This document shows, piece by piece, positions 10,260 to 21,947 of a stretch of 64,000 bases of DNA. The notes under the pieces were generated by a model that saw only the letters and a list, made by a program, of their open reading frames with translations, was not told where the DNA came from and did no database searches. Location of the stretch: the NCBI GenBank assembly GCA_027946555.1, contig JAPEVC010000045.1, positions 118,088 to 182,087 of the forward strand. The letters run 5' to 3'. The translations under genes and the position numbers were made by a program. Numbering within the stretch: position 1 is the first letter of the stretch; each line of letters begins with the position of its first letter. The DNA comes from Gnomoniopsis sp. IMI 355080. Its lineage: Eukaryota; Ascomycota; Sordariomycetes; Diaporthales; Gnomoniaceae.

Positions 10260-13200
10260 CTACTCTTCCTCTGATGAGCTTGCATCGTCGCTGTCGTCGT
10301 GGTGATTGCCAGACATGACAGTATCGTTGTTCTCCACTGAAGGCAGAGGCTCCTGGCTGCCACTGCCAGGGCGCTTGTATGCCATCTTGAGCTCTCGCAA
10401 TTGCTCAAGCTTCCGCTCTTGCTCAGCTTTACCCATGGGTTTGTTCTTCTTGGGCTTGGCTGTACTCTTGGGGGCAGAATTGTGAGCAGGGGCTGAGGCA
10501 GGTTCACTCTTCTTGAGCTGGTCCTTGTAGGCTGGGAATTGGGTGATGACCAGATCGAAGAGCTTCACCAAAGCACCATCACTCAGTTGATCCATATCCA
10601 ACTCGAGCTCATCGTCGTCAGTCTCCTAGGTGGAATCACCGGTCAGTTTCGTTGCTCTCAAAGTTCAAGATCAGGGATACGCTCACCTTCAAGCCAGTGT
10701 CTTTCTTGATGATGGAGATTGCTTTGTCCAAAGCATTGGCTTCGAGACGTGCAATGGCTTCACTAACGACTTCTTTCTCCTCATCATTAAGCTTCTTCTT
10801 TACAGGCTTCTTTGAAGCTGTTGCACCGCCAGTAGCCTTCTTGGATGGGCCCTGCCCTCCAACGGTTGACTTCTTGGATGCACTGGAACCAGCATTGCCA
10901 CCGCTGCTACCACCACCAGTTGCCTTCTTCTTGGCCGGCTTAGACTGTGTGCCCTTCTTAGTCTCCCCCAACTTGCTGAGTGCCAGTCGCTTCTCAACCA
11001 TCATGTTCTGGAGGTGTGCTATAATACCTCGCTGCAGTTCAATGGACGAGAAGTCTGGGGTTGGAGAGTATAGTTTCTTGTCCAGCTCGCTCTGCTCAGA
11101 CTTCAGCCTGGCACCCAGTGTCTCAATGGCACGCTCGATTTCCTGGCGCTCTGCTGAGGCACCACCCTGCTGTTCTGTCTCACTGGCATCTTCATCATCA
11201 GAATCATCTCTGACGCCTCCACGAGGGCTAGTCGCAGATGTCGGGGGTGCAGATGGTGGAGCATGTTTGCTAAGCCAGCTGGCCTTTTCTGCCCACTTCT
11301 TCTCAAAGATCTTCTCCAGTTCCTTGGCTGCCACACTCACTGTGTGATCCTCCCCATTGAACTTGACACAGTTCTTAACGATGAGGCCAAAATCAGTCTT
11401 GAAGTCCTTGGCAGCCTCATATTCACCTCGCTCCAGCTTGTCCTTCATGGTGCCCAAGTCCATGGGTTGCTTTACAATGCTGTGATAGGTTGGGATGTTC
11501 AAAGCCACAGGATCAACTGCTTCCATGAACCATTGATTCTGGAGCCAATTCTTGTTCGAAGTGAGCTCCTTCATCACCTCATCGCAGAATTTGAGCTCTG
11601 GTTTCTTCTTGTTCTTGCTTGTCTTTGCAGGGAAACCAATGTCCTTGTTCTTGGGAGGGTGGATGGGTCGCTTGGGACGATCCCCATCAGTCTTGGTACT
11701 ATCTCGTCTGATGTTGGGTAGACCAGAAGGTAGGAGGGCATAGATCTGGGAATCATTTGACTTGTCTGCTGGAGAGCTTGCCACTGGGCGGGCCTCCTTC
11801 TTGGGAGCAACTGGGGCTGGTTTGCGAGGTTCCGTGTGCCTGGACGGTAACTGCTTTGGCTCTTGCTTCACAGGCTTTGGTGGCTCCTCGGCAGGTATCA
11901 AAGCCAGTCGATCAAAGATCTGAGCCACCGTTTGTCTGGCCCATGCTGTGACATCGTGGCTTACACCATTAAAGGTGACGGCGTTCTCCTCGATGAGGTT
12001 GACATCCTTTCTGAACTGTCCCAGTGTTGCGTACCTGTTATCGCGCAACTTTCCCTCTATCGAACTGATATCGATGGGTCGAGCAATCAGCGAGCGGTAC
12101 TGTTCCCAGAGAGTTGGCCACAAAACTTGAACCGACTGTCTGAAATGCGTTCCAGCCTTGGTCTTCTTGATCAGTCCGAGTACCTTGCGAATCTCTTTGT
12201 TTTGAAAGCCAGTGATGGGGTTGTTCTCTAGAGCAGGGTCTGCCAGCATGCGGGATCTCCCATTTGCCGTCAAAGGCACGGGTGATCCATTTGCCGTGGC
12301 TTGCGACTCAGATGCTGGTGCAGGAGCAGAGGTGGAATCCGCTACTGTAGAGGGTGCAGGCAATGCGGCACTTTGGTCGACAGCCATTGCGTCAGGTGCG
12401 GCTGTTGCATCCGCAGGCGCGGTCTCGCCCTCTCCAGACGTCCTGGCGCGCTTTGCGACGGGCTCGTCGTTCTCATCCTCCTCACGTTCTCGCGCGACCT
12501 TGGCTGAAGATTGCGACGGCGCATCGGTCATGCTCGTGTCAGCTGTCACGGGCTCCGCCGTAGACTCTTGCGACAGACCTAGAGCCATCTTGGACATGCT
12601 GGTAGTGGGCGTAACGAGATCACCAGGAGGCGCCTCAGTGGAGGCCATCGCCTGCGTGTTGATCGCGCTCACACCAGTCTCTGGAACAGATTCTGAGCTG
12701 ACCTTGGTGCTATCATCTGGCTCAACCTTCGCCGGGGTCTCATTGCTGTCAGCGGTAGAGGGCGACTGCACTGGCTTGGGTACCGACACAGCCGCGGAAG
12801 GGTCGGGTTTGTCTGATGACTCGGGGACGTCGGCAATAGGCTCGGCAGGAGGGGATGGCGGTTTGGCGGATCCGGTTGGCGCGTCGACCATCTCGGTATC
12901 CTTAGCCTCACTCGCCTCGGGCGCGACGGACTTGACGGATTCCTCGGCCGAGGCAACGGCATCGGCATTCGGTGGCGTCATGGCGGAGACAGTTTGATTG
13001 AGGGAGAAGGCGTCTTTGTTTGATACCCCCGTGGATTTCAGATTGTCTTGCGATGGCGCATCGTCGGAGGACTCGGTCTTCTGGGGATTTGTTGTCTCGG
13101 GTTGCGAGTTGGCGGGGGAGACGTGGCTGCGCGCGCAAACGCGTCAGTTTGCAAATTGCGAAACGAAAACAAAGAGATGCAAGGTGCGCACCAAAAATCG

Positions 13201-13447
13201 AGGATAGGATGATATTTATGAAGAGGGTGTTGATGGGCAGGAACGATGATGCAACATGTAGAACACAGGCGATCGCAAGATGGAAGGCAGAGGGTAGACT
13301 TGATGGGGACGCGACTCACCCGTTCATCTCTAGACCACTGCCGTTGCGCTCGTCGCCGAGCGCTGCAGCCGTTGACGTCGCCATGTTGAGGGAATGCGCC
13401 TTTTCGTCGAGGGCAACTTGTTCAGGTTGTGAAGTTGTCACTGCCAT
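10260..13447 (-). CDS. bdf1: BET-family double-bromodomain transcription factor (Bdf1)
   Basis: A 977-aa nuclear protein expected to bind acetylated histone H4 and assist TFIID. Exons are 13447-13320, 13126-10687 and 10625-10260; both introns (193 and 61 nt) are GT-AG. Exon 1 (MAVTTSQPEQ ... LEMN) joins GHVSPANSQPE in phase 2, so the first ATG of the long open frame (12981) is residue 92, not the start. Bromodomain 1 is at about 344-450 with the acetyl-lysine asparagine in AVTFNG; bromodomain 2 is at about 552-660 with KNCVKFNG. An ET/NET domain (about 815-895) spans the last intron: KKLNDEEKEVVSEAI before it and LSDGALVKLFDLVI after it. The N-terminus and linkers are acidic, Pro/Ser-rich and likely disordered. 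The tail ends in a serine/acidic stretch. The domain order identifies the family with high confidence. Confidence 0.95.
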
Positions 13448-15858
13448 GGGTTGCGGGTGTCGCGCAATTTTTGGACAATGTCGAGACCTTTGTATTGGCA
13501 GGTCGCGATACAAGGAGGCCAAGGCAATGGTTGCGCAGTTGGGTTGCGCGCGCGCGACAAAAAAAGGTGGAGCTGCACGTAGAGGGAAGGCGCGACTTGA
13601 GGGAAGACGGTAAGCTTCCGTTCTGGGGTGGGAACTATGATATTGAAGAAAGCGGCATGCAGATCCTCCACCACCACTAGTGAATAGTGGAGAAGATGGG
13701 AGACAGAGAGGGAAGAAACGAGAAAGAGATGGTATTGGTAGCAAGGTAGGGGTGTGAATAGAAAAAGTGACTTTTTGATTTTTTAGTTCACTTTCAGTGG
13801 TGGATGCGCGTGTTGGGTGCTGAAGCTGGTGATAAGATGGAGCTTGGCGCGCGTGCGGGATTGGAAGGGAAGGAAAGAAGGCTGAAAACCAGTAAATTCG
13901 CAAAAGGTAAAAGAGAATTGAGAATGGGGGTTTTCAGCTTGGGGCCAGCCTTGCGCAGTGATGCAGCGGGTGGGTCCGTCTGTACTAAGCGGGTGCCGGA
14001 ATCTCGGTGGCTGGTTTTTCCAGCCTGAATGCGCAATGCGGATTGGGTGTGCTGGGCAAGCAGGGGTCTATTGGGAGGCGTGTAGGTGCAGGGGCGAGGC
14101 TGGTAAATCTTATCTCAAGGCAATGGAATAAAAAGTACGTACCGGATAAGCTGGCAGTACCGGTACTTGTCTACCTAAAGAATGATGAGGTGTGCATGAG
14201 AGGGAGATGGATTTGGGTTAGGTTGGATTCGGCTTGGGTCCGGCCTTGGGGAGAAATGCGGGCGTGCAGGGTCGATAGAAAATCAAAGAAGCCGAAAACT
14301 ATCTGGATGCACATGTCAGATCCGAAGGACGGTCGGTGTCGGGGGGTATTTATTCGGCGAGCATGCAAGAGAGCCACAATCAGCTAGATGCCAGGCCGCG
14401 CTAGCCTGAAAAGGGATGAGGGGTAAACGATGAGCACTACTGCCCACCCTGTGCTACTGCTATGCATGTACTCCATAGAGCCAGTAAGCCACGCCAGCGA
14501 CATCTACCGCAGTCGAGGGGTAATCCCTGTCTCTTTTCCGTTTCTTTGCAATACAAGTGTCGACTCTCCAGACGGTTCTGTTCCAACGCATTTCTCTCCC
14601 CGACCACCACAGCCGACTGCCATACCTAACATATATACACGCTTGACATACTCGGATACAGCTGCCAACTACACTATTAACCGATTTCCCCTGTGAATCC
14701 AGCGTAATTTAGGATCATCTCACTGTGCGTGACACATCATCATTGAATGCGACAGAGTCGACCATCACGACGGGTGCGACTACGATTTAACCACATAGAC
14801 GCCGCGGTGGCAGGAAAGGGAGCAACGCTGCAAAGAGCGCTTTTCATGCTCTGGGCTACGGGTCAGTGTCGACAGATTGATGAGGCGCCTATCCGCGCCA
14901 CCCGCCACCATCAAGTGCGTGTTGGCCCCAAGTGAGATGTCTTCAAGCATACCTGCCCAGTCGTTAGGTACCGGCGGTGAATCCTTCCTTGCCTTCCATG
15001 ACAGGCCGACAATTGATCTAGGATCTTTGGTCGAGCTACTTTACTGGTAGCGTTCGTGAGGCTTGGCCTAGCTGCTGCGTTGTGGTCGCGATCATTAGGG
15101 CCTGGATGCGGCGAGATACATTGTTCGATATCGGAACACTATCGTCGTACAGCTGACTAAGGCATGTCCATTCGTGCTCTCCATATCTAGGTCAAATCTT
15201 CATCTCGTCCATTTTTGTGGTCAATGCCTAGTTGCACCTCCAGGCTAGTTTGTATCGCTGTTCGTATCTTGTTTGCTTGAGTGCAGAACACAAGATATTG
15301 CTATATCCTGTGGATGATGTTTCTCAAAGCACGAAAGAGTGGTAATGAAGGCTGCTAAAGTAGCAAACGGCCAGTCAACTGCGGACAACCGCAGAGCACG
15401 GGGACATTACTGTGTTGAAAAAAATCAAGAATGCATCCGAAATCTACAGCGTACTTGTGAAGTTGCCAAAGTCCTGATAATCACTAATAGTAGGTTATAT
15501 TATCATGTATGTACATGTACTTAGTACTTGTACCTGGAAAGACGATCAGGGGTCCAGGGACGCTTGGGCCATCTCGAGTCCCGAAGCAAGCGAGCGGTGC
15601 AGACCGGCTTGCTGGTAAAAATTTTGGAAAACGGCAGAAAAAAAAGTTACCTGGTTTGTTTCCAACTGAACTCTGCAGCACCTAACCTCACCTCTCACTT
15701 TTCGCATCTTTTCAGCCTTCCCCATCACAAAACCACCCTGTCCAACACTCACTTGTCGAGTCTCCTCTGGCTCTGCTTCAAGCTCCCATCCAACTAGCAC
15801 AGTACAGCACAGCACAGCATCCTCCCTGCTTTCCAGCTCCTCTTGCCATTCACCTACA
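13448..15858. other. Divergent promoter region, bdf1 and Utp12-domain gene
   Basis: About 2.4 kb separating two divergently transcribed genes. The part next to bdf1 (to about 14 kb) is purine-rich on the plus strand, i.e. CT-rich in the bdf1 direction, as in a 5' UTR. The part before 15859 is CT/CA-rich on the plus strand. No coding or RNA gene is supported. Confidence 0.6.
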
Positions 15859-17073
15859 ATGGCCACCAAGAGGAAGCTCGCCAGTGTCGCAAAGCCTGTG
15901 CAACACGGCACCAAGCAGTCCAACTCAACGAGGATAGATGAAAGCAGGACCTCTGTCTCTGTGCCAGGACAACTGCAGACTTCTTCATCCAAAGGCCATG
16001 AGACTATCGAAATATCAAGTGATTCAGAGAGTCACTACTCCGACCTATCTGACCTCGATGATGATGAGGAGGACGATGCCGACCACAACGCCTTGCAGTC
16101 GAAATCCGAGCAGAATGCACAGCCCATAGCAAACGGTCAAGATGTTGACACGGAGATGAAAGAGGACGAGGAAGACCAAGCATCCGAGGCCGAGCCTACT
16201 TTCGGTGATCTGATTCGTGACCATGAGACCGTCGACGTCAATGCTGCCCTGCACGGAGGCGCTGCACAAACAAGCGGTAGCACTGCCCTCGCCACACTCC
16301 CACCCCGCCAGATTACCGCTCCCTCTGCGACCTCCCTCGGCACCGTACTCGCCCAGGCACTTAAGACCGACGACGCCGACCTGCTCGAGTCCTGCCTGCA
16401 AATCTCCGATACAACCGTGATTCGCAACACCATCCAGCGACTAGACTCCAGCCTCGCTGGCTCTCTGCTCACGCAGATTGCCGCGCGCATGCACCGCCGG
16501 CCGGGCCGCGCACATAATCTCATGTCCTTTGTGCAGTGGACACTGATAGCGCATGGTGGCGCCCTGGCCACTCAACCAGACATACAGCGGCGGCTAGTGG
16601 AGCTCAACCGAGTGCTGGAGGAACGCTCGCGGGGACTGAACAGTCTGCTAGCGTTGAAGGGCAAATTGGACATGTTGGAGGCGCAGATGACACTGCGTCG
16701 CGGAAACAAGAGCCGTGGGGCTGCAGCTGTGGACAGCGACGACGAGGAGAGTGACGGTGAAGAAGGCATCGTCTACGTAGAAGGTCAGGAAGACGAAGCA
16801 CTGTCAAATGGTGTGTCACGGCGGAAAGATGAGGAAGACGAAGACTTTCCTGTCACGAACGGAGTTGCTTCAGACTCTGAGGAAGATTCCGACGAGGAGG
16901 ATCAGGACGAGATGGATGTGGACGAATTTGCTGAGGAGTCAATGGATGAAGATGATGTTGACCACGACGACATCGAGGAGGACTCAGCGGAAGAGGAAGA
17001 TGAGAGTGAGGTGGAGGCTGCACCGCCTACAAAGGTTCAGAAGAAGAGCAAGTCTTCTTTCTCGAGAAGATAG
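15859..17073 (+). CDS. Utp12-domain nucleolar protein (Utp5/WDR43 C-terminal type)
   Basis: A 404-aa intronless protein. The central part (about residues 150-285) matches the helical Utp12 domain of small-subunit processome proteins: LGTVLAQALKTDDADLLESC, then LLTQIAARMHRRPGRAH, then LMSFVQWTLIAHGGAL. Such proteins act in U3 snoRNP-dependent processing of pre-18S rRNA in the nucleolus. Long acidic D/E/S-rich stretches flank the domain (about 50-115 and 295-390), and the tail is basic (KKSKSSFSRR), which is typical of nucleolar proteins. Yeast Utp5 and human WDR43 also carry N-terminal WD40 repeats; these are absent here, so the protein is either a fungal short form or a stand-alone Utp12 paralogue. 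The start is the first ATG after a CT-rich leader. Confidence 0.82.
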   Translation: MATKRKLASVAKPVQHGTKQSNSTRIDESRTSVSVPGQLQTSSSKGHETIEISSDSESHYSDLSDLDDDEEDDADHNALQSKSEQNAQPIANGQDVDTEMKEDEEDQASEAEPTFGDLIRDHETVDVNAALHGGAAQTSGSTALATLPPRQITAPSATSLGTVLAQALKTDDADLLESCLQISDTTVIRNTIQRLDSSLAGSLLTQIAARMHRRPGRAHNLMSFVQWTLIAHGGALATQPDIQRRLVELNRVLEERSRGLNSLLALKGKLDMLEAQMTLRRGNKSRGAAAVDSDDEESDGEEGIVYVEGQEDEALSNGVSRRKDEEDEDFPVTNGVASDSEEDSDEEDQDEMDVDEFAEESMDEDDVDHDDIEEDSAEEEDESEVEAAPPTKVQKKSKSSFSRR

Positions 17074-19898
17074 GCCACGAGTATGGTTGTGGAGGGCTGT
17101 AGGAGATAATAGACAATTCCTGCCAACGATACCAGGGAATTTGGCAAGCGAACTTGGTCATACAAACAAAAGCATCAGCACGGTACATACCTTTTACGTC
17201 CAACGTCCAACATTCAATGTTCAGCCGTGGTCTTTTTGACTTCCTGGTAACTTCTTACGAATGATTCAAGGACAGCCTATATACAGGAATTCAAGAGCAC
17301 CCACGAAGTCTGCCTTACATACTGCCGCGTCGATGGATACAGAGATACGAGCGCATCTAGATCACCAATAGACATGCCGAGTGATACACGTGTACACCTA
17401 CGACAGACCCTACATATTTCGCAGGAACCCCTCTGGAAAGTTGTTAGGCCTCGCAAGATGGTGAGTGCCTCAGCCTGTGCGAATTTCCAAAGATCATCTT
17501 ACTACTGTTATCACGAGTCAAATCATCGACAAAACGAAGTAGTAAACTTCGCGGGACATTTTCGAAGCGCAGAAAACTGTGAAAGCCCTGTAATGGTATA
17601 TAGAGAAGCTGTTCCATCTCTGTGTATGCGCGACTGGATGTACCATGGTAACTAGTCCGTAACATAGTGACGAGTCACCATGTTGTCATAGCACGTATTT
17701 ACTAACCATGGATGGAGAGAAAGTGTCCCTCATATCGAATGACTTGGCGACTGTCAAAGCTGGACCGCTGGTTTTCAGGAACAAGTGTTCTGTCTCCCGC
17801 TTCAAAACACCCACATTGTGGTGGATAAGACTCAGTCCTTGTCTTCTGTAGCTACGATTAGGATCCTGACAGTTCCTATACTTTCTTGGCACTCATGCCT
17901 ACTTGGGACTCGTATTTCAAGGACTAAATACATTTTTCAAGTCTCCGCTCGCGATGTACAAGATTCGGGGCCTCAAAACGTAGTGGGTGAGCCATAGGTT
18001 TGGTAGGAGGAAACTGTGGGAAGTGTAAAGCCTTACAACAGGGAAATACACAAAGACAGCCAGCACAAAATGCAAGCAATACGGTGTACTCTCACTATGA
18101 TAATTGAATCATGGATGGCCACTTCTACAACAACAAATAGCTATGGTCCAAGGAGCGCACTGGTACGAACGAAATAACCTACTGCTGAAGGGAAAGACAG
18201 ATGTACCTAGGTATTCTCATTACACTTGTAAACAAGGAATTTCTCAATAACGCCGAGCTTAGCATTTATGAAGCCGTGGAAAGAATAATATGTGTCTCTA
18301 TTCAAACTATCCTGGAGAAAGATAAAAGGTAAGATTATTGGCTGTATTCCTGATCTAGCCTGTGAGTGTGGGCACGAAGGTTGATAATCAAAGAGGGAGC
18401 TTTCTAAGCGGACCTACCCATATATATGGTTCAGATACTGTGGATTTAGATAAACAGCCAAATATAGACACAGGGGATTAACCCTGTGTGGAGGGATGAG
18501 TAAGGAGAGGCACGCCCTGGAATAGGGTATATAAGCCCTATGCAAAGGGACCACTCCTTCAATCCCTTATTTAGAGGAATCATCAATCATTCACACTCAC
18601 AACTGGACTATCTGTCTATACGACGATATCGTCACCCTGACCCAACCAACAGATACGTACGAAAACGTTGTGAGGTTTGCAAGTCCTTCTTTTACACACA
18701 AGGATGTAATCTTGCTTCGAGATGCTAATACGCTTTCACACATAGGTGCTGATCCTAAGTACCAGGATGCCGATAGCACATAAGGCCCACTCCGATTGAT
18801 GCGCGCAGCACGTTATCGAGTGCATCATATATTTTCTATAGATTGGTTTTGTAGGAAATAATACATACGCATCGAAATCCCCATTTCTGGCTTTTCAACT
18901 ATTTGCACATCTATGCCAGCATTTTGATACACTAGTCACCACTTTTCTTTGTAATCTTGTAGACAATGCGAGCCTGCCAAACAAATGTGTATATGGACAT
19001 AATTGGCGTGCAGGGCAACGGCAAGCAGATGGCCCACGCCGACATCCTGCACGGCTCGGGAATGTGTCAGGTCTTGGCCGGGTTTGCAGTCACTGGGTTG
19101 CATGAAGCCATCACCGATCCGGTAGGTCCAGTGTCCTGTCTGCCGAAGAATCCTGGCCCACATATTTCCCCGGTCGTCGCGACATATGGCTATTTGCTGA
19201 TATTTTATCAAAAGTGGAAGCTACGGAGCCACCGTCCTGGATCATGACTTTGGCTTCTGTCCCCGAAACCCGACAATGGCATGCCCAAGCGTCCAAGTCT
19301 GGACGTGAATGATGAACAATACCGGCGACACTACGCCCAAATAGAGATGAGGATCTAGAAATCCTCTAGCACGGTCGCATGCAGCCTTGCTTTTGTGTCT
19401 TAGACAGCCGAGAAGGTAGTATTTCGATGCGAGGTATGGCTCTCGCAAGGCATTCCGCCATGTGCCTGACCCAGAACGTGGAAGCAAAGACATCCACTTG
19501 CTCAAGAGAATCAATCACTAGATCTTGAATTGCATTGAGGGAGCTTCCCCTTCTGGAAGTTATACTGACCGTCTTCCAAGGTTCCTGTTCCATCTGGCGG
19601 CTCTGATTGGAAGCTCATCGTGATGAGCTGTTGCTTGCCTTGCTCTTCAGCTCCCTGCACATGGTTCGAGCGATCCACTCGGAGTTATGTGGCTGGATTT
19701 CTAGATATGGCTCTTGGGTTTATAAATCTGATGATTAGCCCTCGATATTTCAGGTGATCTTGACCAAGCCAGCATCCGCTTTCTGATCAAAGTGGTCCAC
19801 AGCTCGTCTTCACTACCCAGGCAGACCGTCCCGTCTCTCTTGGCTCGAACATATCCATCTTTGGAACTTCTTCCGTTCTTATCAATCCGAAAGACAAG
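17074..19898. other. Intergenic region of 2.8 kb
   Basis: No supported protein gene. It contains one TACCTAGGTA palindrome (18204-18213) and a strong TATA-like sequence (18527-18535) followed by a CA-rich segment and a stop-free frame without an ATG. The right end is the promoter of the aspartic protease. Confidence 0.55.
18204..18213. repeat. TACCTAGGTA palindrome, copy 1
   Basis: An exact 10-bp palindrome, one of four in the window, all between genes. Confidence 0.8.
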
Positions 19899-21471
19899 AT
19901 GGTTGCCTCCAAGGTCCTCGTCTCGGCTGCCCTCACCGGGGCCGCTGTTGCCTCTGCCATCCCGGCGAACACCTTCAAGCAGGGCAGCACGACCCTTCAC
20001 CAGGTCAAGCGTGAGAACTACAAGAACAACGGCGCCCTGTCCATGTACAAGACATACCTCAAGTACAAGACGCCTATTCCTGACTGGCTTGCCGCCGCCG
20101 TTGCCAACTCCACTGGCATCGACTACAAGCTCCTCAAGCGTGACGAGGGCAGCGCCACCAGCACCCCCATCGACACCTTCGACGACGCTTACGTGACTCC
20201 GGTATCCATTGGTACCCCTGCTCAGGTCCTCAACCTGGACTTCGACACCGGCTCCTCCGACCTGTGGGTTTACTCCTCGCTGACGGCCTCCGCCGACGTG
20301 GACGGACAGGATGTCTACACCCCTAGCGACTCGTCTACTGCTGAGCTCCAGACCGGAGAGACATGGGACATCTCCTATGGAGATGGCTCTTCCTCCAGCG
20401 GTATTGTCTACACTGACGTCGTTTCTGTTGGTGGTGTTTCTGTGTCTGACCAAGCTGTGTAAGTATTGTCATTACACTCTGCTCATAAAACCCGACGGGT
20501 CACATGTTGCGCTTTCCACCCAAATTGCATCTTGTTCCCAATCACAACCAGTTTGCTGACGTCCAATCGACATATAGCGAGGTCGCCGAGGAGGTGTCTA
20601 GCTCTTTCACTGAGGAGTCAGCCATTGACGGGCTTCTTGGTCTTGGCTTCAACACCCTGAACACTGTTTCTCCTACTGCCGCCAAGACCTTTTGGTAAAT
20701 ACTCCCAAAGTAGTCGGACGAGGAGCGGCAGTTTACTAACTAAAGTTGCTCAGGTACAACGCCGCAGACGAACTCGATGAGCCCGTCTTCAGTGCCAACT
20801 TGTACCACGATGCCCGTGAGTGACCACATGTTGTTGCTGTTTAAATCACTCCACATGACTTGGCTACGCATGGAACTAACAACTGACTTTCTCACTTCAG
20901 CCGGCTCGTATGACATCGGCTGGATTAACGACACTGCCTACACCGGTGACCTCACCTACACCGCCGTGACCAAGCTACCCGGCTACTGGAAGTTCACCTC
21001 CACCGGCTACGGTGTTGGCGATGACTTTACTGACGAGTCCATTGTTGGCATTGCTGACACTGGAACCACCCTGATCTACCTGCCCGCCGCCATCGTCAAG
21101 GCCTACTATGCGGAAGTTTCCGGTGCCACCAACTCCCTCATCTTGGGTGGCTACGTCTTTGACTGTGATGCCGATCTCCCCGATTTCACTTTCGGTATCG
21201 AGGATACAGTCATTACCGTCCCTGGTGACTACATGAACTACGTGCGTATTCTTTCTCTCGGATTCCTTTTTTTTGTTTTTCTTCTTTTGTAATACGAATA
21301 AGATTATTGACTTGCGCACTACAGGAGACGGTCCTCGGCAACAAGTGCTACGGTGGCCTTCAGTCTTCCGCTGACATTGGCATCAACATCTTCGGCGACG
21401 TTGCGCTCAAGGCTGCCTATGTTGTCTTCAACTTCGACACGCCTTCCCTTGGTTGGGCCCAAAAGGTCTAA
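19899..21471 (+). CDS. Secreted aspartic protease (penicillopepsin type)
   Basis: A 408-aa pepsin-family (A1) endopeptidase. Exons are 19899-20458, 20578-20694, 20754-20815, 20901-21241 and 21325-21471, with four GT-AG introns of 119, 59, 85 and 83 nt. The signal peptide is about residues 1-20 (AAVASA), and the propeptide ends near a Lys-Arg at 80-81, the usual maturation zone. The catalytic aspartates are in DFDTGSSDLWV (Asp116) and IADTGTTLIYLP (Asp299). The flap tyrosine lies in ISYGDGSSSSG. The two late cysteines (VFDCDAD and NKCYGG) form the single disulfide typical of fungal enzymes. The protein ends LGWAQKV. Length and exon pattern agree with aspergillopepsin/penicillopepsin. It is likely exported and active at acid pH, judging by family. 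Confidence 0.95.
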
Positions 21472-21947
21472 ATGCAGAGGTCTTGAAAAGGCAGTATCAA
21501 AATGGCTGGTAATAGGGATGGAATAGTTTGAAGAGGGACTCGTTGCTCTTGGCCCTTGTTCATCTAGTGAATTGTATATACACCATCTAAATTCAATATT
21601 CTTGCCGATATGTTCTCGTGGCTTTACATGTTGTGTCATACATTACACATACCAAGTTCAAGATCTGATCTTGCTTAACATGAGGAGCGACTAAATTAAT
21701 TGATTACTGAAGTGACGAGCGTCATATCCTGTCTCTCGACAATATTGACACAAATCACGTAGCGGGACCGTACAATCAATCGTGAAATGTACTAAGATTT
21801 CTCGAGGGTGAAGATGCATGTTTCAATGAACAACTTTTACGCAACACAGAGTGTCCAATTTGCTAGTAGAGAGCTTATGTACTCCAACCATCAGCTCAAA
21901 CGCTTTGCCCATTATGGAGCCATGCTTTGTGTCACCAAACGCTGTTT
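21472..21947. other. Convergent 3' region
   Basis: 476 nt between the stop codons of the aspartic protease (+) and the Mgs1-like gene (-). It is AT-rich, as expected for 3' UTRs. Nothing else is recognised. Confidence 0.6.

Noticed and set aside
12212..12997. 261-aa plus-strand frame over bdf1
   Set aside because: Antisense of the Ser/Ala/Pro-rich N-terminus of Bdf1; composition alone explains it.
19701..20453. 250-aa minus-strand frame over the aspartic protease
   Set aside because: Antisense shadow of a strongly biased coding exon; no domain content, and it conflicts with the well-supported protease gene.
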